A DNA stretch of 64,000 bases, taken from contig NZ_CAJGBF010000002.1 in the NCBI RefSeq assembly GCF_904424705.1, positions 62,001 through 126,000 on the forward strand, given 5' to 3'. Positions 16,740 to 25,511 of this stretch are shown piece by piece. Below the pieces are notes generated by a model. That model was given only the letters and a program-made list of their open reading frames with translations. It had not been told where the DNA came from and searched no databases. This DNA comes from Rossellomorea arthrocnemi (GTDB lineage Bacteria; Bacillota; Bacilli; Bacillales; Bacillaceae_B). Every line of letters begins with the position of its first letter. The stretch's first letter is position 1. The translations under genes were made by a program, and so were the position numbers.

Positions 16740-19457
16740 ATGGCTGGTCAATATAAGTCAAGGGAAGAAAAACGCCTGGCCCAACAGAAGTCTAAATCCA
16801 CTAAGAGCAAGAAAAAAGGCTCTATGGTTAAGCGCGTCATTATATCATTATTTATTATCGGGATCATTGGGATGCTCGCTGGTGCAGGATTATTTGCCTA
16901 TTATGCATCCAGTGCACCAAAGCTTGATGAAAAATTATTAAAAGATCCGATTGCCTCCGAAATCTATGATATGAACGGAGACTTGATTACAACAGTAGGA
17001 AAAGAAAATCGTGAGTACGCCAACTTCGATGATATCCCCCAAGTTATGCAGGATGCGGTCATTGCAACGGAGGATAACCGCTTCTATAAACATAACGGGC
17101 TCGACTTGATTCGTTTAGGAGGGGCCATCATCGCCAATGTAACAGGCGGATTCGGTTCAGAAGGGGCTTCAACGATTACTCAGCAGGTCATTAAAGGTTC
17201 CTTTTTAAGCCCTGAAAAAACTCTAAAGAGAAAAGCACAGGAAGCTTGGCTTGCTCTGAAGCTTGAGCAGGAGTATACAAAAGAAGAAATCTTTGAGATG
17301 TATTTCAATAAGGTATATATGTCTGATGGCATTAACGGTATGGCCACAGCCGCCGATCACTATTATGGAAAAGACATTAAGGATATCAAACTGCATGAAG
17401 CTGCTTTGATTGCGGGACTCCCTCAAAGTCCAAACAATTATAACCCGTTTGATTATCCTGAAAAGGCAGAAAAGAGACGTAATATTGTCCTGTCATTAAT
17501 GGCCCAACACGGTAAAATTACGGAAAAAGAAAAAGAAGAAGCTCAAGCAATCCCCATTTCAAAAGGATTGGTATCTGCAGAAGATATAGAAGAAAAGAGC
17601 AGAAAAAAATATCCTGCTTTTGTTGATGCCGTCATCGATGAAGTACAAAAGATGGGAGACTACAACCTGTACTCTGATGGATTAAAAGTGTACACAACAG
17701 TCGACCCTAATGCTCAAAAACGCCTGGAAGAAATCTTAGCAGGTGAAAATACCAGCTTCAGTTATCCTGACGCTGCTGAAGAACCAATGCAGGCAGGCGT
17801 TACTCTTCTTGATACGAAAACAGGGGAAATTCGGGCGATTGGAGGAGGTCGTGAACAAGATCCAAATGTTCAACGCGGTTTCAATTACGCCATCGACTCC
17901 AAGCGTCAGCCGGGATCGACGATCAAGCCTTTACTTGATTATGCTCCCGCAATTGAACATTTAAAATGGTCAACATATCACATTTTAAAAGATGAGCCTT
18001 ATGAATACTCGAACGGAACGGAAATCAACAACTACGATGGTCAGTTTAAAGGACCGATCACAATCCGTGAAGGACTATGGGATTCCCGGAATATTACCGC
18101 CTTAAAAGCCTTCCAGGCAGTTGGAGCGGAGAAGGCGGCTGATTTCGTCAATGGACTTGGACTGAAATTTGACCATTATTATGAATCTGCTTCTATCGGG
18201 GGGGTTTCACCTGGTGTGAACTCGGTACAAATGGCCGGGGCGTACGCCGCGTTCGGTAATGAAGGGGTTTATAATAAGCCTCATACTGTATCGAAAGTCG
18301 TTCTGCGCGACGGTGAAACAGAAATAAAGAATGAAAACAATCCAGAGCCGGCCATGAAAGAATACACGGCTTATATGATTTCAGATATGCTGAAGAGCGT
18401 CATCGACCACCCACAAGGGACTGGAAAGTACGCTAAGGTACCTGGATTGCCAATGGCGGGTAAATCTGGTACGACAAACTATTCTCAAAAAGAACGGGAA
18501 AAATACGGTATCGCCAAATCCGGTGCTCCGGATTCATGGTTTGTAGGATACACGACAAATTACACAGCAGCTGTTTGGACTGGATACAAGACTCAATCCA
18601 TCCCGCTTTCCCCCACTGATCGTCATGTAGCTCAATATATCGTAAGTGACCTGATGAGCTATGTACATGATGGTGTCGATACACCTGATTTCAACAAGCC
18701 TGACAGTGTCGTACAATCAAAAGTGGAAATGGGAAGCGATCCTGCTAGACTGCCAAGTGAATATACGCCGGATGACAGAATCATCACAGAACTTTTCGTT
18801 AAAGGAACGGAGCCTTCCAAGGTTTCCAAGGAGTTCGATAAAATCGATGCTCCATCTAAACTGAAAGGTACATTCAATAAGAAAGATAAGACCATCACCC
18901 TCGCATGGGACTATGGTAAAGATAAAGGCGTGCAGTTTGAAGTTTCCGTATCTATAAACGGTGAAGCGAAGCAAGTCTTGACGACTACAGATAAAAAGGG
19001 ACTAAATGTTGAAAACATTCAATCAGAAGGTACCTTCACCTTTGAAGTTGTAGCCATTTCGGGTGATCAACGGAGTAACCCTGCATCCGCAAACGTAGAT
19101 GTAAAAGCGGATAAAGAGGATGAAGGGAATACAGAAGAAGGCGAAGGCAACAGTGAAGAAGGTCAAGGTAACGGTAATGGAAATAACCAAGGGAATGGCA
19201 ATGACCAGGGCCAAGGGAATGGCAATGACCAGGACCAAGGGAATGGCAATGATGATAACTCAGGTAATGACGACGGCACTACTGGTGAGGATGATGGCAC
19301 CACTCCTCCACCTGAAGGAGACGGTACTGGAGACGGGGGAGCAAGTGGTGACACCGGTACCGGGGATGGTGGAGCCACAGGAGATGGCGGCACTGGAACC
19401 GGAGACGGTTCAGGTACACCTGCTACTCAATCTGAAACCAGACGAAACGAAGAATAA
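16740..19457 (+). CDS. ponA: Class A penicillin-binding protein 1, PonA
   Basis: 905 aa. Basic cytoplasmic tail (1-33), membrane anchor (about 34-55), glycosyltransferase family 51 domain with catalytic E111 in EDNRFYKHNG and TQQVIKG, and transpeptidase domain with STIK at 393-396, SRN at 449-451 and KSGTT at 575-579. An FN3-like domain (about 705-790) is followed by a 115-residue Gly/Asn/Asp/Glu-rich tail coded partly by 24-bp tandem repeats (19188-19259). It polymerises and crosslinks peptidoglycan at the outer membrane face; GpsB controls its placement. Start ATG has GTGAGGA upstream. Confidence 0.96.
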   Translation: MAGQYKSREEKRLAQQKSKSTKSKKKGSMVKRVIISLFIIGIIGMLAGAGLFAYYASSAPKLDEKLLKDPIASEIYDMNGDLITTVGKENREYANFDDIPQVMQDAVIATEDNRFYKHNGLDLIRLGGAIIANVTGGFGSEGASTITQQVIKGSFLSPEKTLKRKAQEAWLALKLEQEYTKEEIFEMYFNKVYMSDGINGMATAADHYYGKDIKDIKLHEAALIAGLPQSPNNYNPFDYPEKAEKRRNIVLSLMAQHGKITEKEKEEAQAIPISKGLVSAEDIEEKSRKKYPAFVDAVIDEVQKMGDYNLYSDGLKVYTTVDPNAQKRLEEILAGENTSFSYPDAAEEPMQAGVTLLDTKTGEIRAIGGGREQDPNVQRGFNYAIDSKRQPGSTIKPLLDYAPAIEHLKWSTYHILKDEPYEYSNGTEINNYDGQFKGPITIREGLWDSRNITALKAFQAVGAEKAADFVNGLGLKFDHYYESASIGGVSPGVNSVQMAGAYAAFGNEGVYNKPHTVSKVVLRDGETEIKNENNPEPAMKEYTAYMISDMLKSVIDHPQGTGKYAKVPGLPMAGKSGTTNYSQKEREKYGIAKSGAPDSWFVGYTTNYTAAVWTGYKTQSIPLSPTDRHVAQYIVSDLMSYVHDGVDTPDFNKPDSVVQSKVEMGSDPARLPSEYTPDDRIITELFVKGTEPSKVSKEFDKIDAPSKLKGTFNKKDKTITLAWDYGKDKGVQFEVSVSINGEAKQVLTTTDKKGLNVENIQSEGTFTFEVVAISGDQRSNPASANVDVKADKEDEGNTEEGEGNSEEGQGNGNGNNQGNGNDQGQGNGNDQDQGNGNDDNSGNDDGTTGEDDGTTPPPEGDGTGDGGASGDTGTGDGGATGDGGTGTGDGSGTPATQSETRRNEE

Positions 19458-19458
19458 A

Positions 19459-19498
19459 AATAAGGCAGCGAGAGAACTCTCTCGCTGCCTTATTTTAT
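19459..19498. terminator. Bidirectional terminator, ponA / ypoC
   Basis: AAATAAGGCAGCGAGAGA and TCTCTCGCTGCCTTATTT form an almost perfect 17-18 bp stem with T-rich tails on both sides. It ends ponA and, on the other strand, the dnaD-nth-ypoC transcript. Confidence 0.9.
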
Positions 19499-20005
19499 AG
19501 ATGCTTGTTTCAACGCCAGAAATTTGGCATATTGTTTATGTTGTTCCTCAAAAAGTTGAGCAAGCTGGATATAGGCATGATAGTGTGACGAATTTTCCCT
19601 GATGAAGGTTATTCGTTCCACTGCATTTACAGGCTTAATAGCAAGACGGTTAACCTTCGATTCCCACTCATTCAAATTTGCGGGCTGTTTATTACTCCAA
19701 AACAAAAACATATAAAATTGGCCAATACTTTTCTTCATTGATTCCTTCGTCTTTTTTGAACGGTTTTTGAATACCTTCTCTAGATATTCACCTTCTTCCC
19801 TCCACTCCCTTACTATGTCTTCAATCCATTCTCCTTGCACGAACCAAGGCAGGCGATTGAGACTCACCCCATTGAAATGTAGAATCTCAAATGCAAAGAA
19901 AGGATCCCAAGGTACGATTTGAGATCCATCGATTTCCACCTTTTCATTGGTAAAGAAATAAGGATCTCTCAGCTCTGATGGGATGTTCAGGACATACCTG
20001 CTCAT
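19490..20005 (-). CDS. ypoC: YpoC family protein
   Basis: 171 aa starting MSRYVLNIPSELRDPYFF. The ATG overlaps the nth stop codon as ATGA, a sign of translational coupling; longer upstream readings lie inside nth. The middle part has PWFVQGEWIEDIVREWREEGEYLEKVFKNR, and the C-terminal part is helical. YpoC has no known function; its constant pairing with nth in Bacillus is the main clue. The 3' end overlaps the terminator shared with ponA. Confidence 0.87.
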   Translation of the reverse strand: MSRYVLNIPSELRDPYFFTNEKVEIDGSQIVPWDPFFAFEILHFNGVSLNRLPWFVQGEWIEDIVREWREEGEYLEKVFKNRSKKTKESMKKSIGQFYMFLFWSNKQPANLNEWESKVNRLAIKPVNAVERITFIRENSSHYHAYIQLAQLFEEQHKQYAKFLALKQASIK

Positions 20006-20658
20006 TGGCGGGCCTTTTTCTTCAATCTCTTTTGTCCTTCCCTGCATAGATCCACTAATGGACAAACGTCGCATTGAGGAGATTGAGCTTTACAGTGATA
20101 TCGCCCAAAGAAAATTAAGCGGTGATGAGTTTCGGACCATTCTTCTCTCGGTATTCTTTTCATTAGCGTTTTTTCAACTTCCAATACGTTGTCTTTCCAC
20201 CTGCAGATTCCCAATCTTTTACTTACACGCTCAACGTGAGTATCAACTGCCAGCGCCGGTATGCCAAAAGCAACAGAAACTACTACGTTCGCCGTCTTCC
20301 TTCCCACACCGGGAAGTTTCACCAATTCTTCATGATTCTCAGGTACGTCTCCCCCGTGCTCATCGAGGAGGATTTCACATAATTTGCGTATGTTTTTTGC
20401 TTTGTTTCTATACAGACCGATAGAGCGTATATCCTGTTGAAGTTCATCCAATGTGACATCCAGATAATCCTCGGGTCTTTTATATTTCTTAAAAAGGTCA
20501 TTTGTGACCTTATTGACAAGGACATCCGTACACTGCGCCGATAGAAGGACAGCGATGACAAGTTCGAATGGATTGTCATGACGGAGTTCACAGTGTGCTT
20601 CTGGGAACATTTTTCTCATTTCATCCAGGCAAATGTGTATTTGTTTTTTATTTAACAT
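20002..20658 (-). CDS. nth: Endonuclease III (DNA glycosylase/AP lyase)
   Basis: 218 aa. Helix-hairpin-helix LPGVGRKTA with the catalytic Lys at 121 and the catalytic Asp at 139 in AVDTHVER. The 4Fe-4S cluster cysteines are at 189, 196, 199 and 205 (C-X6-C-X2-C-X5-C). It removes oxidised pyrimidines and nicks the abasic site in base excision repair. It is cytoplasmic and sits in the order dnaD-nth-ypoC found in B. subtilis. A basic tail (KRLKKKARQ) follows the cluster. Confidence 0.96.
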   Translation of the reverse strand: MLNKKQIHICLDEMRKMFPEAHCELRHDNPFELVIAVLLSAQCTDVLVNKVTNDLFKKYKRPEDYLDVTLDELQQDIRSIGLYRNKAKNIRKLCEILLDEHGGDVPENHEELVKLPGVGRKTANVVVSVAFGIPALAVDTHVERVSKRLGICRWKDNVLEVEKTLMKRIPREEWSETHHRLIFFGRYHCKAQSPQCDVCPLVDLCREGQKRLKKKARQ

Positions 20659-20747
20659 TTTTTTACTGCCTCCAGCCTAAGGAAAATTTGTGTCAAAATA
20701 AAGAGACTAACCCCCAAGCATATGAGAGTCAGCCCTCTTTCATCATT

Positions 20748-21458
20748 TTATTGCTCGAGCCAATTATAAAATGGTACTGATTTTCGTTTCGGAGAAGATG
20801 CTGATTCATTTATAGCAGCCGGTTTCTGGTGAGACCTGAAGCGTTGGCTTTGATTTCGTGCATCTTCAATGGTTTTTACGCCATTTTTCTTCCATTCAAA
20901 TAGAATGCGGTCAATATATCTGAAATTCAACTTACCTGAGATGACCGATTCCCTTAATGCTGCTTTAATGATAATAGCATTGTGATCGTCCTGATCCAGC
21001 CACATGGCCAGGGTCTCGCATTCTAATGGAGATAGAGGGCGACCGAATTCTTGTTCGAATGTTGTATAGATATCCGATTCTTCTTCCATTGATTGCTGCA
21101 TTTGTTTCATTTTTGAATCTTGTATCACGAACTCTGCCATTTTTTCCCATAGGGGATTGAGAGAGTATTTTTCGAATAGAATGCCATCTGCTGATGAACC
21201 TTCTTCAATCGATAAAAATTGCTGTTGAATGAGCTTTCGTAATAAAGTGGAACAAAACTCACTGGAAATGCTCATAGGCCGGGAAAGTTCTTCCGGGGTC
21301 GGAAAGTGATTTCCCTTTTCTAAATGGCCATAAATATGCAAAAGCAGTACAAATTCTGATTCATTTAATCCCAGTGTATGGTAATTTGATAATAATAATT
21401 GTGGAATGTTCAGTGTCCCCTCTTCTATCCAAGACACCATTAAACGTTTATAATCCAT
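20748..21458 (-). CDS. dnaD: Primosomal replication-initiation protein DnaD
   Basis: 236 aa starting MDYKRLMVSWIEEG at the ATG 8 bases after GAGGTG; a GTG three codons upstream lies in that SD. The N-terminal winged helix (about 20-100) is followed by the DnaD/DnaB C-terminal domain with ESDIYTTFEQEFGRPLSPLECETL and the conserved YIDRILFEWKKNGVKT, then a basic tail. It remodels DNA at oriC with DnaA, DnaB and DnaI and loads helicase. A hairpin at about 20698-20741 followed by TTTATTTT may partly end it before nth. Confidence 0.94.
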   Translation of the reverse strand: MDYKRLMVSWIEEGTLNIPQLLLSNYHTLGLNESEFVLLLHIYGHLEKGNHFPTPEELSRPMSISSEFCSTLLRKLIQQQFLSIEEGSSADGILFEKYSLNPLWEKMAEFVIQDSKMKQMQQSMEEESDIYTTFEQEFGRPLSPLECETLAMWLDQDDHNAIIIKAALRESVISGKLNFRYIDRILFEWKKNGVKTIEDARNQSQRFRSHQKPAAINESASSPKRKSVPFYNWLEQ

Positions 21459-21842
21459 ATTCAGCACACCTCACTCATAAGTATATCATGATTCAATATA
21501 TGTGGACATGGTTACGGATTAGAAGAAAGATGGAAAAACAAAAGCATTCTTGGTTCATTTGTTTTTATATCATTTGTAGTGTAAAACATAGGCCGTTCCT
21601 TTCTGCTCCACTTTGTGCTTCTCCATACTGACTGCCAAATTATGAATAACCCTAAAAAAAATATCCCTCTGCAAAGAAGTAAAAATTGCAAACCAGTGTG
21701 TTATAAAGGCAATTGGTATCAATCAAAGCATTCCCTATAAAAAAAGATCATAGGTAAAGATTCTAGCGGCAGGAACAAAAGAAAGAACCGGCCGGGATTG
21801 CCTATAAGCAATCCTGCCAGCTCTATGTTTGGTGTTTTTTTA
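21459..21842. other. Intergenic space asnS-dnaD
   Basis: 384 bases. The left end holds the asnS terminator (about 21785-21835). No gene with an SD could be found in either strand; a short open frame near 21488 on the plus strand lacks one. The asnS-proximal part otherwise looks plain and AT-rich. Confidence 0.5.
21785..21835 (-). terminator. Terminator of asnS
   Basis: GGCAGGATTGC-TTATAG-GCAATCCCGGCC on the minus strand, followed by the T-rich GGTTCTTTCTTTTG, soon after the asnS stop. Confidence 0.65.
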
Positions 21843-23135
21843 TTATGGATACAAACGGTTAAGTAGACGTGGGAAGGGGATGGTTTCCCTTACGTGTTCC
21901 ACTCCGCTGATCCATGCTACTGTTCTTTCAAGACCAAGACCGAAGCCGGAATGAGGAACAGATCCATATTCTCTTAGTTCCAGGTACCACTTGTATGCGT
22001 CTGTAGCCAGCTCATGCTCTTTAATGCGCTGCTTCATCAACTCTGCGTCATGGATACGCTCTGAACCACCAATAATCTCTCCATACCCTTCCGGAGCAAT
22101 TAAGTCTGCACATAATACCACATCGTCGCGATCAGGATCCGGCTGCATATAGAAAGGTTTCAGAGAAGTCGGATAATGGGTGATGAATACGGGCTTGTCG
22201 TAACTTTCAGCAATGGCTGTCTCGTGGGGGGCACCAAAGTCATCTCCCCACTTGATGTCATCAAAGCCTTTTTCATGTAATAATTTCAGGGCATCGTCAT
22301 ACGTGATGCGCGGGAAAGGTGCTTTGATCTGCTCCAGTTTAGACGTATCTCTTCCCAAACGGTCCAATTCAAGCTTGCAGTTTTGAAGTACTGATTGGAC
22401 GATATAGGAAACATATTGCTCCTGAACTTCCAGATTATCTTTGAAATCATAGAATGCCATTTCAGGTTCGATCATCCAGAATTCGATTAGATGACGACGG
22501 GTCTTTGATTTTTCCGCCCTGAATGTAGGTCCGAACGAAAATACTTTTCCTAACGCCATGGCTGCAGCTTCCATATAAAGCTGACCACTTTGGGAAAGGT
22601 ACGCATCTTCTTCAAAATATTTTGTGGCAAATAATTCAGTCGTTCCTTCCGGCGCACTTCCAGTGAGAATCGGCGGATCCACTTTTACAAAGCCTTCTTG
22701 ATTGAAGAATTCATATGTAGCTCGGATGATTTCGTTCCGCACTTTCATCACTGCATGCTGTTTGCGTGAACGAAGCCATAGGTGACGATGGTCCATCAGG
22801 AATTCTGTTCCATGTTCCTTTGGAGTAATAGGATAATCTACTGCTTCATGGATGACTTCCACGCTCTTCACCTGGAGTTCGTATCCAAACGGTGAACGGG
22901 AATCTTCAGATACTATACCAGTTACATATAGTGATGTTTCTTGTGTTAATGATTTTGCTTTTTGAAAGATTTCTTCTTCCACTTCACTTTTAACGACGAC
23001 TCCTTGAATGAATCCAGTCCCGTCACGAAGCTGAAGAAATGCAATTTTTCCACTTGAACGTTTATTGGCAAGCCATGCTCCAATGGTGACTTCTTCCCCA
23101 ACGAACTTACTTACTTGAGATATAGTAGTTTTCAC
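21843..23135 (-). CDS. asnS: Asparaginyl-tRNA synthetase
   Basis: 430 aa, full length. N-terminal OB-fold anticodon-binding domain (about 15-100, with [23 protein letters not shown]), then the class II catalytic core with [21 protein letters not shown] (motif 2) and [13 protein letters not shown] (motif 3). It charges tRNA-Asn with asparagine. No T-box leader is visible upstream: the promoter (23182-23210) lies only about 45 bases from the ATG. The order asnS-aspB is the one in B. subtilis, but here a terminator separates the genes. Confidence 0.96.
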   Translation of the reverse strand: MKTTISQVSKFVGEEVTIGAWLANKRSSGKIAFLQLRDGTGFIQGVVVKSEVEEEIFQKAKSLTQETSLYVTGIVSEDSRSPFGYELQVKSVEVIHEAVDYPITPKEHGTEFLMDHRHLWLRSRKQHAVMKVRNEIIRATYEFFNQEGFVKVDPPILTGSAPEGTTELFATKYFEEDAYLSQSGQLYMEAAAMALGKVFSFGPTFRAEKSKTRRHLIEFWMIEPEMAFYDFKDNLEVQEQYVSYIVQSVLQNCKLELDRLGRDTSKLEQIKAPFPRITYDDALKLLHEKGFDDIKWGDDFGAPHETAIAESYDKPVFITHYPTSLKPFYMQPDPDRDDVVLCADLIAPEGYGEIIGGSERIHDAELMKQRIKEHELATDAYKWYLELREYGSVPHSGFGLGLERTVAWISGVEHVRETIPFPRLLNRLYP

Positions 23136-23181
23136 GATTTTTTCCCTCCAAAAAAACTAAGACGCTTATGTATCGTTATTT

Positions 23182-23210
23182 ATTATACATTTACCGTTAT
23201 CCCGTCGCAA
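23182..23210 (-). promoter_or_regulatory. Sigma-A promoter of asnS
   Basis: On the minus strand TTGCGA, 17 bases, TATAAT, a near-consensus promoter directly upstream of asnS and just past the aspB terminator. Confidence 0.85.
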
Positions 23211-23239
23211 CAGATAGAGTAAAACGAGATGACTTTAAG

Positions 23240-23267
23240 GAAAAAGCAGACCGGCACACGGTCTGCA
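23240..23267 (-). terminator. Terminator of aspB
   Basis: GCAGACCG-TGTGC-CGGTCTGC followed by TTTTT on the minus strand, 10 bases past the aspB stop. Confidence 0.92.
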
Positions 23268-23276
23268 ACCCTTTGA

Positions 23277-24467
23277 TTAATGACTATTGCTCACAACGAA
23301 TTCATGCATGCGCTCGATTGCTTCTTCAAGGGCATCCAGGCTTGTGGCATAAGAAAGGCGTATATTGTTATCTGACCCGAAACCTGAGCCGGGTATCACT
23401 GCTACCTTTGCTTCTTCCAGAAGGGCTTTGGTGAATTCGTCTACATTGTTAAAGCCCGTTTTCTTTGCTGCTTCCAATACATTGGGAAAAAGATAGAAAG
23501 CACCTTGAGGTTTCAAGCAGTGAAATCCAGGGATATTGTTCAATTTATTAAACACAATGTTTAGACGCTCTTCAAATGCCTGTCTCATATCCTCTACCGG
23601 CTGCTGATCCCCTAAATAGGCAGCAATAGTCCCATATTGTGAGGTAGTTGTAGGATTCGATGTAGAATGACTTGCAAGATTGGTCATAGCTTTAATGACC
23701 GTTTCGTTCCCAGCTGCATACCCAATTCTCCATCCCGTCATAGAATGGGATTTGGATACTCCGTTAATCACGATTGTTTGTTCTTTCAGCTCCGGAGACA
23801 ATCCAGCAATAGAAGTATGTGTGCTCCCACCATACACCAGCTTTTCATAAATTTCATCCGACACAATCATTATACCCTTTTCTAAGCAAACATCCCCGAT
23901 AGCCTGCAGCTCCTCACGGGAATATAGCATTCCTGTAGGATTACTTGGTGTGTTGAGAATGACTGCCTTTGTTTTCGAAGTGACTGATTCTTCCAGCTGT
24001 TGTGGAGTGATTTTATACTCATTCTCTTCTTTCCCCTCAACAATTACGGGAATCCCACCGGCAAGTTTCACTTGTTCAGGGTAGCTTACCCAGTAAGGAG
24101 TTGGAATGATGACTTCATCCCCTTCGTTTAACAGAACTTGAAACAATGTATAAAGGGCATGCTTGGCACCACTTGTCACGATGATCTCAGATGGTTTATA
24201 CGTCAAGTTCTGATCGGCTTTAAACTTATGGATGACAGCTTCTTTCAGGTTGGCCATTCCACCGGATGGTGTGTATTTTGTATGACCTTCCCTCATGGAT
24301 TCATATGCAGCCTGGATAATATGCTCAGGAGTATTAAAGTCAGGTTCACCTGCCCCCAACCCGATGACATCAATTCCCTGAGATTTCATTTCCTTCGCTT
24401 TAGCCGTGATCGCTAAAGTCGTTGATGGTGTTAATGCACTGACTCTATCAGCTAATGTGAATTTCAT
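23277..24467 (-). CDS. aspB: Aspartate aminotransferase AspB
   Basis: 396 aa from the ATG of MKFTLADRVSALTPS, chosen because GGGGG lies 9 bases upstream and the B. subtilis protein starts at the same place; an ATG two codons earlier is possible. Fold type I PLP enzyme: NTPSNPTG binds substrate, the Schiff-base lysine is K239 in VSKSHSMTGWRIGY, and the C-terminal arginine is in NIRLSYA. It interconverts aspartate plus 2-oxoglutarate and oxaloacetate plus glutamate. It is in an operon with ypmA and ypmB upstream (17-base gap). Confidence 0.95.
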   Translation of the reverse strand: MKFTLADRVSALTPSTTLAITAKAKEMKSQGIDVIGLGAGEPDFNTPEHIIQAAYESMREGHTKYTPSGGMANLKEAVIHKFKADQNLTYKPSEIIVTSGAKHALYTLFQVLLNEGDEVIIPTPYWVSYPEQVKLAGGIPVIVEGKEENEYKITPQQLEESVTSKTKAVILNTPSNPTGMLYSREELQAIGDVCLEKGIMIVSDEIYEKLVYGGSTHTSIAGLSPELKEQTIVINGVSKSHSMTGWRIGYAAGNETVIKAMTNLASHSTSNPTTTSQYGTIAAYLGDQQPVEDMRQAFEERLNIVFNKLNNIPGFHCLKPQGAFYLFPNVLEAAKKTGFNNVDEFTKALLEEAKVAVIPGSGFGSDNNIRLSYATSLDALEEAIERMHEFVVSNSH

Positions 24468-24484
24468 TGACATTTTCCCCCTGA

Positions 24485-24961
24485 TCATAAATTTTCAATT
24501 TTCCTCCACCATTCTCCAGTAGAAAACAGCAGATAATAATAATTTAAATTGTCTTGTTGATCCAAGTAGGTCAATTCCCATACCGGTCCGACAGATTCGT
24601 ATCCTAGGCGTACAGATAATAATTCTTTCGGCTTCTTTTCATCCTTTAGTTTATTGATCGCCTGATCTTTTGTAATACCATCAGCCCATTTTTTCTCAAT
24701 TATTTTTCCTTTCTTGTCTGGTATCCACGCAACCAGCTTTTCATTTTGTTCATTTTCCCCCGTTACAACCACATAGGACTTGGATCCATGATAAAAGCTC
24801 GTGTTATCCACTTTAACGATTTCTGTTTCGTCTTGCACTCGCTTTAAGGCCTGGTCTGCCTGTCGATCGAGGGGATTCCGGGAAACCTGATACAATATGA
24901 CTGACGCGGTTATTCCAATGACGATGAACAATAATACGATAATGGTTATCCATTTTTTCAT
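24485..24961 (-). CDS. ypmB: YpmB, membrane-anchored PepSY-domain protein
   Basis: 158 aa starting MKKWITIIVLLFIVIG; start chosen for the SD AGAGTGAT. The N-terminal hydrophobic segment (about 4-26) anchors or exports it. The rest holds two PepSY-like repeats, one around NTSFYHGSKSYVVVTGE and one near the C terminus with VGPVWELTYLDQQDNLNYYYLLFSTGEWWRKIENL. PepSY domains are thought to inhibit proteases in the cell envelope. It sits between ypmA and aspB as in B. subtilis. Function not known in detail. Confidence 0.9.
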   Translation of the reverse strand: MKKWITIIVLLFIVIGITASVILYQVSRNPLDRQADQALKRVQDETEIVKVDNTSFYHGSKSYVVVTGENEQNEKLVAWIPDKKGKIIEKKWADGITKDQAINKLKDEKKPKELLSVRLGYESVGPVWELTYLDQQDNLNYYYLLFSTGEWWRKIENL

Positions 24962-24973
24962 TACAATCACTCT

Positions 24974-25144
24974 TTATGTACGATAAATTGTTAATACTGC
25001 TTGATTTTGATCTTCCGGATCTAAAGCTAAACCAAACATATAATCATCTTTTTTTAATGTTCTATTTAGTGTATCAACCACTTTATATAAGTTATCCGTA
25101 TATTCAATACGAACGGTGGAAAGAATTTCAATGCGGCTTTCCAT
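24974..25144 (-). CDS. ypmA: YpmA, small DUF4264 protein
   Basis: 56 aa: starts MESRIEILSTVRIEYTD and ends DQNQAVLTIYRT. The start has a near-perfect SD (AAAGGAGGAACAAC). It matches YpmA of B. subtilis in length, content and position, ahead of ypmB (12-base gap). No domain of known function, no membrane segment; it is likely a small alpha/beta cytoplasmic protein. Confidence 0.85.
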   Translation of the reverse strand: MESRIEILSTVRIEYTDNLYKVVDTLNRTLKKDDYMFGLALDPEDQNQAVLTIYRT

Positions 25145-25511
25145 GTTGTTCCTCCTTTTATCTATTTCCTTACTTAAGAGTAAGAAACTCTACACATATT
25201 ATAACAACATAAGTGGCCACCATGGTAGGGGGTTATCATAAAAACGATCGTGATTTCACACAGAGAGGGCCGAACTGGCAGACTTCTTTTCGTATGGCTG
25301 TTTCGCAAACTTTGTTGCTTTCAATTAGCGAGAATCGATGGAATTCCACTCCAGTGCCCGCTTTTCCGCGGAGGGTGAATTGAGCCTTCCTCGTTCTAAA
25401 AAGTGCTGAGGAGGCTCCCCGTAGGCTGGCTGCAAGTGAAGCATTTCCCTCCACTCGATTGACAAATCCAAATAAACTTGTTCAAAAAAAGCAATCTAAA
25501 AAACCTTTCTT
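25145..25511. other. Intergenic space with family B repeat
   Basis: 367 bases between ypmA and the gene ending at 25512. The region 25297-25460 is a copy of a second intergenic repeat family (see separate entry). No gene with an SD was seen. Confidence 0.5.
25297..25460. repeat. Intergenic repeat, family B, long copy
   Basis: From GCTGTTTCGCAAACTTTG to about GAAGCATTTCCCTCCACTCG. It contains GGAATTCCACTCCAGTG, CTTTTCCGCGG and paired arms GAGCCTTCCTCG and CTGAGGAGGCTC. Parts match the fragment at 4461-4493 (left end) and the element at 43309-43408. From memory, elements with this core are scattered through Bacillaceae genomes; I know no function. Confidence 0.65.

Noticed and set aside
19188..19259. 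Regular 24-bp repeats that could suggest a CRISPR-like array
   Set aside because: The units are contiguous without spacers and encode an in-frame protein repeat of PonA.
19163..19393. Antisense Pro/Ser-rich open frame in ponA
   Set aside because: A by-product of the Gly/Asp-rich tail codons of ponA; no start signals.
21488..21631. Plus-strand open frame in the dnaD-asnS gap
   Set aside because: No SD before the ATG and no conserved motif; most likely chance.
25236..25454. Minus-strand open frame of 72 codons
   Set aside because: It is formed by the family B repeat; no SD, and the repeat is intergenic in nature.
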